Shown piece after piece: positions 1-4,196 of a stretch of DNA of 7,223 nucleotides (the first letter of the stretch is position 1; each line of letters starts with the position of its first letter). Below the pieces are notes generated by a model that saw nothing but the letters and a program-made list of their open reading frames with translations, did not search any database and had not been told where the DNA came from. The stretch lies in assembly GCA_017547125.1 (NCBI GenBank), contig JAFYQL010000031.1, forward strand, positions 1 to 7,223. Reading direction: 5' to 3'. This DNA comes from Bacillota bacterium. GTDB lineage: Bacteria > Bacillota > Clostridia > Lachnospirales > Anaerotignaceae. The translations under genes were made by a program, and so were the position numbers.

Positions 1-28
1 CAAACTTGTTGACATTTCAACAAGTTTG
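1..28. promoter_or_regulatory. Operator-like palindrome 1
   Basis: Perfect 12-bp arms (CAAACTTGTTGA at 1-12 and TCAACAAGTTTG at 17-28) around the 4-base centre CATT. The core TTGTTGA-N4-TCAACAA recurs at 41-60 and 71-92. The palindrome covers the -35 box of the plus-strand promoter (9-14), so a bound protein would block RNA polymerase. Length and symmetry suit a dimeric winged-helix repressor such as a MarR-family protein; that family assignment is inference, and no regulator gene is in the window. The palindrome starts at the first base of the window and may continue to the left. Confidence 0.7.
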
Positions 29-37
29 TGTTATAAT
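9..37 (+). promoter_or_regulatory. Consensus sigma-A promoter, rightward
   Basis: TTGACA at 9-14, a 17-base spacer, and TATAAT at 32-37: a perfect match to the vegetative promoter consensus. Expected start is about position 44. The -35 box lies in palindrome 1 and the start site in palindrome 2, which points to repression. The nearest clear downstream gene is dctP, more than 430 bases away and with its own promoter, so the target of this promoter is uncertain. Confidence 0.7.
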
Positions 38-40
38 GCA

Positions 41-60
41 CTTGTTGAAACTTCAACAAG
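41..60. promoter_or_regulatory. Operator-like palindrome 2
   Basis: Perfect 8-bp arms (CTTGTTGA at 41-48, TCAACAAG at 53-60) around AACT. It shares the TTGTTGA-N4-TCAACAA core with palindromes 1 and 3. It sits between the two facing -10 boxes and covers the expected start sites of both promoters (about 44 on the plus strand, about 52 on the minus strand). One repressor dimer here could therefore shut both promoters. Confidence 0.7.
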
Positions 61-87
61 AATAACACAAACTTGTTGAAATGTCAA
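59..87 (-). promoter_or_regulatory. Sigma-A promoter, leftward, facing the first
   Basis: Read on the minus strand: TTGACA (87-82), a 17-base spacer (81-65), then TATTCT (64-59). Expected start is about position 52, heading left out of the window. It is the mirror image of the plus-strand promoter, differing in the last bases of the -10 box. It probably drives a gene left of the window, perhaps the regulator that binds the palindromes (inference). Confidence 0.6.
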
Positions 88-92
88 CAAGT
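71..92. promoter_or_regulatory. Operator-like palindrome 3
   Basis: Perfect 9-bp arms (ACTTGTTGA at 71-79, TCAACAAGT at 84-92) around AATG. It overlaps the -35 box of the minus-strand promoter (82-87) just as palindrome 1 overlaps the plus-strand -35 box. As RNA on the plus transcript it would also form a stable hairpin, so an RNA role cannot be excluded. Confidence 0.7.
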
Positions 93-135
93 GTATAAAA
101 AATTAAAAATGTATAATGTATTTGAATAAAAATAA

Positions 136-222
136 ATGGAAAACTGGAAAATGCTGCAAAGTCCGTGGTATGCGGAAGTTTGGCGCTGTAATGGGGAGGT
201 GAAGGTGCTTAAAAATACGTGA
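136..222 (+). CDS. Doubtful 28-codon ORF, possible small peptide
   Basis: ATG at 136 to TGA at 220-222 gives a 28-residue peptide beginning MENWKML and ending KVLKNT, with three tryptophans (W4, W11, W15) and one cysteine. It lies in the locally G-richer part of the intergenic region. Against it: no Shine-Dalgarno sequence precedes the ATG, and I recognise no family. It could be a chance ORF, a leader peptide, or the remnant of a lost gene. I record it only because it matches the local shift in composition. Confidence 0.12.
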   Translation: MENWKMLQSPWYAEVWRCNGEVKVLKNT

Positions 223-252
223 ATATAAGTGATTTTATGCATAAAAATTATA

Positions 253-271
253 TGCCAAAAATGAGTTGGCA
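253..271. promoter_or_regulatory. Palindrome TGCCAA-N7-TTGGCA
   Basis: Perfect 6-bp arms (253-258 and 266-271) around a 7-base centre, in the gap upstream of dctP. It could be a protein site or a small hairpin in a leader RNA. The half-site TGCCAA appears again at 407-411 (TGCCA followed by AA) in the dctP promoter spacer. A 6-bp palindrome can occur by chance in a stretch this long. Confidence 0.25.
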
Positions 272-393
272 CGCATTTTGCTACACAAATGCATATGAAA
301 AGCCTGTATTTCTGCAAATAATATGCAAAGCAAAGTTGATGGTGCGAAAACTGATGGCAAAGTGCTGTTGTTTGCATTTTTATACAATAAGTG

Positions 394-422
394 TTGACTA
401 ATATCTGCCAAAGTGCTATTAT
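394..422 (+). promoter_or_regulatory. Probable promoter of the TRAP operon
   Basis: TTGACT at 394-399, a 17-base spacer, and TATTAT at 417-422. Each box differs from consensus by one base. The expected start is about 429, giving a leader of roughly 50 bases before dctP with a strong ribosome binding site (GGAGGAG, 468-474) 7 bases from the ATG. Confidence 0.65.
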
Positions 423-436
423 TGTGAATGTATTAA

Positions 437-460
437 AATATATACATAAACGTATATATT
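437..460. promoter_or_regulatory. Operator-like palindrome in the dctP leader
   Basis: Arms of 9 bp (AATATATAC at 437-445, GTATATATT at 452-460) separated by ATAAAC. It lies just after the predicted start of the TRAP transcript and ahead of the ribosome binding site, a typical place for a repressor that blocks elongation or initiation. TRAP operons are often controlled by GntR- or LacI-type regulators of organic acid use, but no regulator is encoded here, so the family is not assigned. An AT-only stem would be weak as an RNA hairpin, which favours a DNA site. Confidence 0.45.
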
Positions 461-481
461 AGATAACGGAGGAGATTTATT

Positions 482-1492
482 ATGAAGAAATTTTTATCAG
501 TAGTTTTAGCATCAGCAATGGTATGTTCACTTGCAGCTTGTGGCGGCAAAGAAGAAGCTCCAGCAGCATCAAGCAATGAACCAGTAGTTATGAAACTTGC
601 TACAACAGTTAACGAACAGGACAGCTTCCAGGTTGCAGCTGAAAAATTCGCTGAACTCGTTGCAGAAAGAACAGAAGGTGCTTACACAATCGAAATTCAT
701 CCAAATGGCGAACTTGGTGACGAAAGCGACCTTTTATCATCAATGGCAGCAGACGAACTTGAAATGGGTATCGTAACAAGCGGTCCTTTCGTAAACTATG
801 CTCCAGCAATGGGTACACTTGACCTTCCATTCTTATTCGGCAGCAGCGAAGAAGCTTATGCAGTATTAGACGGCGAAGTTGGTCAGGAATTACTTGATAC
901 ACTTGAAGAAGCAAACCTTAAAGGTTTAGCATACGCTGAACGTGGTTTCAGAAACGTAACAAACGCAGTTAAACCAATCCACTCAGCAGCAGACATGAAA
1001 GACCTTAAACTCCGTGTTATGGAAAACGAGGTTTATGCTAAAACATTCAGCGCTTTAGGTACAAACGCTACACCAATGGCATGGCAGGAAACTTTAACAG
1101 CTCTCCAGAACGGTACAATCGAAGGTCAGGAAAACCCAGTTAACGTAATTTACTCATACGCTTTATGGGAAGCTAACCAGAAATACGCTACATTAACACG
1201 TCACTCATATGCAACAGCTATCATCACAATGAGCTTAGACACATTCAATGAATTACCAGAAGACGTACAGGTAATCTTCAAAGAAGCTGCTCAGGAAGCT
1301 GCTGAATTTGAACGTGCATGGTGTGCAGAAAACGAATCATCACAGCTTCAGGCTATGAAAGACAACGGTATGGAAGTTGATGAAAATCCAGACCTTGACA
1401 GCTTCAAAGCTGCAGTTCAGCCAGTATACGAAGCATACCCACAGTATGCTGATACACTTGCTAAGATCCAGGCTGTAACAGACGCTATGTAA
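482..1492 (+). CDS. dctP: TRAP transporter substrate-binding lipoprotein, DctP family
   Basis: Extracytoplasmic solute receptor of a tripartite ATP-independent periplasmic (TRAP) transporter, 336 residues, normal for the family. In a Gram-positive cell it would be anchored to the outer face of the membrane: residues 1-19 form a signal peptide with a lysine-rich start and hydrophobic core, and the lipobox LAAC places the lipidated cysteine at C20, followed by a Gly/Ala/Glu/Ser linker. Family motifs visible are ERGFRNVTN (153-161), LKLRVMENEVY (175-185), whose R178 corresponds to the arginine that binds the substrate carboxylate in characterised members, and GTIEGQENP (211-219). The start is fixed by GGAGGAG 7 bases upstream and the signal peptide. 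Codon choice is biased: 13 of 17 Asn codons are AAC, unlike the more mixed neighbours, which suggests high expression. dctQ and dctM follow. The substrate is probably an organic or sugar acid but cannot be specified. Confidence 0.95.
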   Translation: MKKFLSVVLASAMVCSLAACGGKEEAPAASSNEPVVMKLATTVNEQDSFQVAAEKFAELVAERTEGAYTIEIHPNGELGDESDLLSSMAADELEMGIVTSGPFVNYAPAMGTLDLPFLFGSSEEAYAVLDGEVGQELLDTLEEANLKGLAYAERGFRNVTNAVKPIHSAADMKDLKLRVMENEVYAKTFSALGTNATPMAWQETLTALQNGTIEGQENPVNVIYSYALWEANQKYATLTRHSYATAIITMSLDTFNELPEDVQVIFKEAAQEAAEFERAWCAENESSQLQAMKDNGMEVDENPDLDSFKAAVQPVYEAYPQYADTLAKIQAVTDAM

Positions 1493-1528
1493 TTTAGCAA
1501 CAACTTTTAGACAATAAAATTTCAGGGC

Positions 1529-1557
1529 AGGCAGATACTTGTCTGCCTTGTTTTTTT
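1529..1557 (+). terminator. Intercistronic terminator/attenuator after dctP
   Basis: An 8-bp stem (AGGCAGAT at 1529-1536 with GTCTGCCT at 1541-1548, one G-U pair at the loop end) with loop ACTT, followed by TG and seven T. It lies in the 104-base gap between dctP and dctQ. I see no good promoter between it and dctQ, so it probably ends most transcripts after dctP while some continue; it may also protect the dctP mRNA 3' end. Either effect would raise binding protein relative to permease. Confidence 0.8.
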
Positions 1558-1596
1558 ATATTTAGAAATTTTTGAGAGAAATGAGGAGAAAGTCAT

Positions 1597-2085
1597 ATGA
1601 ATTTTATAAAAGCATTTAAAAAATTCAGTGATGGTATTGATAAGGCGTGCATAGCGGCAGCAGTTGTTATGATTGGGATCATGGTAATTGTAACTATCGC
1701 TCAGATTATCTGCCGTGAATACTTTAAAGCTCTTCAGTGGAGTGAAGAAGTTTGCCGTTTCCTTCTTGTATGGGCAACATTTATTGGTGCCAGCTGTGTA
1801 TACAAAGAAGGAACACATATCACAATCACATTTTTACAGGATAAATTTTCACCTGAAAAAAAGAAGCTTATACAGATTTTTGTACATATCATCTGTCTTG
1901 TAGCATTTGTTGCGGTTGTTTACTTTGGTTTCAAATTTGCGCTTAAACAGAAGCAGCTTGCTCCATCACTCCGTATTCCAATGAAGTATATGTATTTTTC
2001 AGTTCCTCTTGGCTTTGGCTTAATGTCAATTCATGCTGTTAATGAAATACTTCAGTTTATCGGACAGAAGGGAGGAAACAAGTAA
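1597..2085 (+). CDS. dctQ: TRAP transporter small membrane subunit, DctQ family
   Basis: Small integral membrane subunit of the TRAP transporter, 162 residues, with four hydrophobic segments at roughly 18-38, 52-69, 91-113 and 131-153. It helps form the membrane complex with DctM and supports docking of the substrate-loaded DctP. The family signature is clear: W48-S-E-E then R54 and W59 in the pattern W.EE..R.L..W..F.GA, then the EGTHITI stretch (71-77) and the APSLRIPMKYMY segment (122-133). The ATG at 1597 is preceded by GAGGAG (1583-1588) at 8 bases. The gene lies 104 bases after dctP, beyond a terminator, and its stop codon TAA shares its last base with the dctM start codon, implying translational coupling. 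It is intact and ordinary for the family; sequence divergence in DctQ is usually high, so the assignment also leans on the neighbours. Confidence 0.93.
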   Translation: MNFIKAFKKFSDGIDKACIAAAVVMIGIMVIVTIAQIICREYFKALQWSEEVCRFLLVWATFIGASCVYKEGTHITITFLQDKFSPEKKKLIQIFVHIICLVAFVAVVYFGFKFALKQKQLAPSLRIPMKYMYFSVPLGFGLMSIHAVNEILQFIGQKGGNK

Positions 2086-3356
2086 TGACATTATTATTAT
2101 TTGCTGTATTTGCAGTTACATTATTACTTGGTGTTCCGGTTGCATTTTCTATTATGCTTTCAGCTATCAGTGTAATGCTTGCGGGCGACGTAGGCCTTGG
2201 TATGCTTACACAGAGAATGTTTGCGGCCACAAACTCGTTCCCTCTTATTGCAGTTCCTTTCTTTATCCTTGCAGGCGACCTTCTTGCAAGAGGTGAAATT
2301 TCAAAAGTTCTTGTAGCTTTTGCAGAATCATTTTTAGGCGTTATCAAAGGCGGTTTATCTATCGTATCTGTTGTAGCTGGTATGTTCTTTGCTGCTATTT
2401 CAGGTTCAGGTGCTGCCACAACAGCAGCCGTTGGTTCAACACTTATTCCACAGCTTAAAGAAAGAGGCTACGAAGAAGACTCTGCGGCGGCTTTAATTGC
2501 TGCGGCGGGTACTATCGGTGTAGTTATTCCTCCTTCAGTACCTATGGTTTTATATGCCGTTGCTGCAGGTCAGGGTGTAACTATCAATGCTCTTTTCAGA
2601 AATGGTTTCATTCCTGGTATTTGCATGGGCGCAATCTTAATTGCAATTGCCCTCAGACAGGCTTATACACGTAACTATCCAAAGGGCGAAAAAATCGTTA
2701 TTTCAAAAGTATTAAAAACATTTATAAAAGCTGTACCTGGTCTTATTATGCCGCTCATTATTCTTGGCGGTATTTTCTCAGGTGTATTCACTGCTTCAGA
2801 AGCGGCGGCTGTTGCTGTTGTGTATGCGCTTTTAGTTTCATTCTTTGTTTACAGAGATATGACTTTTAGCAAGCTCTACACAATTATGAAGGGCAGTGCA
2901 AAAACATCTGCAGTTATCATGATTATCATCGGCTGCAGCGGTCCTTTCAGCTGGGTACTTGCAAGCTATGGTATTCCTGATGCTATTGCTAGCGCTATCT
3001 TAGGTATTTCAACAAATAAATACATCCTTATGTTCATGGTTGCACTTGTAATCATCATCGCAGGTGTATTTATGGAAACATCATCAGCAATCATCATCTT
3101 AACACCTGTATTATTACCACTTGTACAGGGTATCGGTGTTGACCTTATCCACTTCGGTATTCTTTTCGTAGTAGGTATCGCTATCGGTATGATTACACCA
3201 CCTGTTGCTATCAACCTTTTTGTTGCATCAGGCATCACAGGCAAACCAATTGAAGTTATAGCAAAGGCTGTTATTCCATACTTGATTGGTCTTATAGCAG
3301 TATTCCTTGTTATTGTTTATGTGCCTATGTTCTTCCCGGGTGTTATTATCGGATAA
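2085..3356 (+). CDS. dctM: TRAP transporter large membrane subunit, DctM family
   Basis: Large permease subunit of the TRAP transporter, 423 residues, the usual size. It carries the transport path and couples import to an ion gradient, normally sodium in studied members. The protein is hydrophobic throughout with about a dozen membrane segments arranged as two related halves. Visible signatures: PLIAVPFFILAGDLLARG (53-70), GSGAATTAAVGSTLIPQ (107-123) and GTIGVVIPPS (142-151) in the first half; FTASEAAAVAVVYALL (235-250), ETSSAIIILTPVLLP (331-345) and GMITPPVAINLFV (368-380) in the second. The GSGAATTA-type and TPP-type re-entrant loops are where ions and substrate bind in the related structures (established for the family). 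The ATG overlaps the dctQ stop by one base (TAATG) and has AAGGGAGG at 2068-2075, inside dctQ. It is the last gene of the operon, with a strong terminator 10 bases after its stop. Confidence 0.95.
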   Translation: MTLLLFAVFAVTLLLGVPVAFSIMLSAISVMLAGDVGLGMLTQRMFAATNSFPLIAVPFFILAGDLLARGEISKVLVAFAESFLGVIKGGLSIVSVVAGMFFAAISGSGAATTAAVGSTLIPQLKERGYEEDSAAALIAAAGTIGVVIPPSVPMVLYAVAAGQGVTINALFRNGFIPGICMGAILIAIALRQAYTRNYPKGEKIVISKVLKTFIKAVPGLIMPLIILGGIFSGVFTASEAAAVAVVYALLVSFFVYRDMTFSKLYTIMKGSAKTSAVIMIIIGCSGPFSWVLASYGIPDAIASAILGISTNKYILMFMVALVIIIAGVFMETSSAIIILTPVLLPLVQGIGVDLIHFGILFVVGIAIGMITPPVAINLFVASGITGKPIEVIAKAVIPYLIGLIAVFLVIVYVPMFFPGVIIG

Positions 3357-3366
3357 AACAAAATAT

Positions 3367-3396
3367 AAAAGACGAAGTCTTATGACTTCGTCTTTT
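3367..3396. terminator. Bidirectional terminator between convergent genes
   Basis: Perfect 13-bp inverted repeat: AAAAGACGAAGTC (3367-3379) and GACTTCGTCTTTT (3384-3396) with a 4-base loop. T-runs lie downstream on both strands, so it should end the TRAP operon (plus) and the flavin-reductase-like gene (minus). On the minus strand the last codons and the stop codon lie inside it: TAA (3382-3380) occupies three of the four loop bases. Confidence 0.9.
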
Positions 3397-4066
3397 TCTT
3401 TTTAAATGTTGGTTTTTTCTTTGGTTTTGAAGTTTTTTCTTTCTTTGGCGCATCTTTCTTTGATGCGTCTTTTTTAAGCACAGGCTTTGATTTTTTAACA
3501 GGCGGTTTCTTTCTTACAGAATAGCCGAAGGTTCCGAGGCTTTTTCCAAGACCAAAATATTCGCCGTGGCTATAGCATACCGGCTTTGATGCATTGAAAT
3601 GGAATTTTCCGCTTTCGTCAAAGTATTCGTCGCTTACACTTACTGCTACAACGTCAGCAATAAACATATCGTGTGAGCCAAGAGGAACTATCTGCTTTAC
3701 CTTGCACTCTATGTTCATAGGGCTTTCGTAAATGATAGGGCATTTCACCTGGCTTGCAGGTGCTGCGGTGAGGTTCATTTCTTTAAATTTGTCCACATCT
3801 TTTCCGCTTTTAACGCCGCAATAGTCACAGGCTTTTGCCAGATCTTCAGTGGTGAGGTTGATAACAAATTCGCCGCTTTCTTTTATTATGTTGTATGAGT
3901 GTCTTTCGGGACGCACTGATATATATGCCATAGGCGGGTTGGTGTTGATTGTGCCTGTCCATGCAACAGTGATGATGTTTTTTTCACCATTGATGTCGCC
4001 GCAGCTTACCATAACTGCAGGTACAGGATATACAAGTGTTCCGCCTTTCCAGATTTCTTTTGCCAT
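3380..4066 (-). CDS. Flavin reductase-like FMN-binding protein with lysine-rich tail
   Basis: A 228-residue protein whose first ~185 residues match the flavin reductase-like / FMN-binding split-barrel family. Such proteins bind FMN and act as NAD(P)H:flavin reductases or related cytoplasmic electron carriers; the true substrate is unknown. Matching features are the opening YPVPAVMVSCGD (13-24), NIITVAWTGTINTNPPMAYISV (30-51, matching the N..T.AW...I...PP...ISV flavin-binding pattern), a run from R55 through SYNII to GEFVINL (65-71), and a C-terminal part of the fold around FHFNASKPVCYSHGEYFGLG (155-174). Residues 186-228 form a tail with 21 lysines among 43 residues plus Pro, Ser, Ala and Asp, which is not part of the usual fold. 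The ATG at 4066 is preceded by AAGGAGAG. The gene is monocistronic, convergent with the TRAP operon and divergent from the methyltransferase gene, so no partner is implied. Confidence 0.88.
   Translation of the reverse strand: MAKEIWKGGTLVYPVPAVMVSCGDINGEKNIITVAWTGTINTNPPMAYISVRPERHSYNIIKESGEFVINLTTEDLAKACDYCGVKSGKDVDKFKEMNLTAAPASQVKCPIIYESPMNIECKVKQIVPLGSHDMFIADVVAVSVSDEYFDESGKFHFNASKPVCYSHGEYFGLGKSLGTFGYSVRKKPPVKKSKPVLKKDASKKDAPKKEKTSKPKKKPTFKKKKTKS
3448..3475 (+). terminator. Possible second plus-strand terminator inside the minus-strand gene
   Basis: GCGCATC (3448-3454) and GATGCGT (3462-3468) form a 7-bp stem with one G-U pair and a 7-base loop, followed by CTTTTTT. It would act only on plus-strand RNA, i.e. 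on read-through from the TRAP operon into the antisense of the flavin-reductase-like gene. The T-run reflects lysine codons of that gene's tail, so the resemblance may be a by-product of coding. Confidence 0.35.
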
Positions 4067-4089
4067 AGTTTTTCTCTCCTTTGATTTTA

Positions 4090-4118
4090 ATTATAAAAAA
4101 ACAATGCTCCCGTGTAAA
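4090..4118 (-). promoter_or_regulatory. Promoter of the flavin-reductase-like gene
   Basis: On the minus strand: TTTACA (4118-4113), a 17-base spacer, TATAAT (4095-4090). Expected start about 4083, leaving a very short leader that begins just ahead of the AAGGAGAG ribosome binding site. Confidence 0.7.
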
Positions 4119-4131
4119 GTGTCATTTCTTC

Positions 4132-4160
4132 TTGAAAACACAAGCCATTTAAAGTAACAT
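4132..4160 (+). promoter_or_regulatory. Likely promoter of the methyltransferase-radical SAM operon
   Basis: TTGAAA at 4132-4137, a 17-base spacer, TAACAT at 4155-4160; expected start about 4167, giving a ~30-base leader. The -10 box is imperfect. An alternative, TTTAAA (4148-4153) with GATAAT (4170-4175), would start at about 4182, leaving almost no leader before the ribosome binding site, so I prefer the first. Confidence 0.45.
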
Positions 4161-4183
4161 ATAAATTGAGATAATGTGTATAC

Positions 4184-4189
4184 GAGGAG
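4184..4189 (+). promoter_or_regulatory. Ribosome binding site that fixes the methyltransferase start
   Basis: GAGGAG lies 7 bases before the ATG at 4197. An in-frame GTG at 4176 lies upstream of this site and an ATG at 4191 is only one base after it, so neither is a likely start. Confidence 0.75.
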
Positions 4190-4196
4190 AATGAAA

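Larger units (their letters stand above)
5..91. repeat. 30-bp perfect inverted repeat (5-34 and 62-91)
   Basis: Bases 62-91 are the exact reverse complement of bases 5-34. Each arm carries one operator-like palindrome, a complete TTGACA -35 box and the 17-base spacer up to the -10 box. The 27-base centre contains the third palindrome. The long identity suggests a recent duplication-inversion, or strong selection to keep two promoters matched. Whether it belongs to a larger repeat continuing to the left cannot be seen. Confidence 0.85.
95..393. other. AT-rich intergenic stretch without a convincing gene
   Basis: About 300 bases between the palindrome cluster and the dctP promoter. Reading frames in it are short, lack ribosome binding sites and give proteins rich in Cys, His, Tyr and Phe with no family resemblance. 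Bases 151-210 are richer in G than the surroundings. Short words such as TGCAAA (about 155, 312 and 323, and inverted near 371) and a 9-base direct repeat CAAAGTGCT (358-366 and 409-417) recur. It could be a long untranslated leader or simply spacer. Confidence 0.5.

Noticed and set aside
1..94. CRISPR-like array
   Set aside because: There are three copies of a palindromic core, but the units are 20-28 bases with gaps of about 10-12 bases, and no spacers of normal length or cas genes are seen. Operators within promoters explain it better.
84..377. 97-codon ORF on the minus strand
   Set aside because: The frame has no ribosome binding site, its composition is typical of translated AT-rich noncoding DNA (many Cys, His, Tyr, Phe), and it overlaps the operator palindromes.
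219..401. 60-codon ORF on the plus strand
   Set aside because: It has no ribosome binding site and runs into the -35 box of the TRAP promoter; the peptide is unlike any family I know.
609..914. Antisense ORF within dctP
   Set aside because: It is a shadow of a clear coding gene with a signal peptide and family motifs; no promoter or ribosome binding site supports it.
2057..2419. Antisense ORF over the dctQ-dctM junction
   Set aside because: It is a shadow frame of dctM, whose family signatures are unambiguous.
4176..4196. Upstream GTG start for the methyltransferase
   Set aside because: The ribosome binding site at 4184-4189 lies downstream of this GTG and is correctly spaced for the ATG at 4197.
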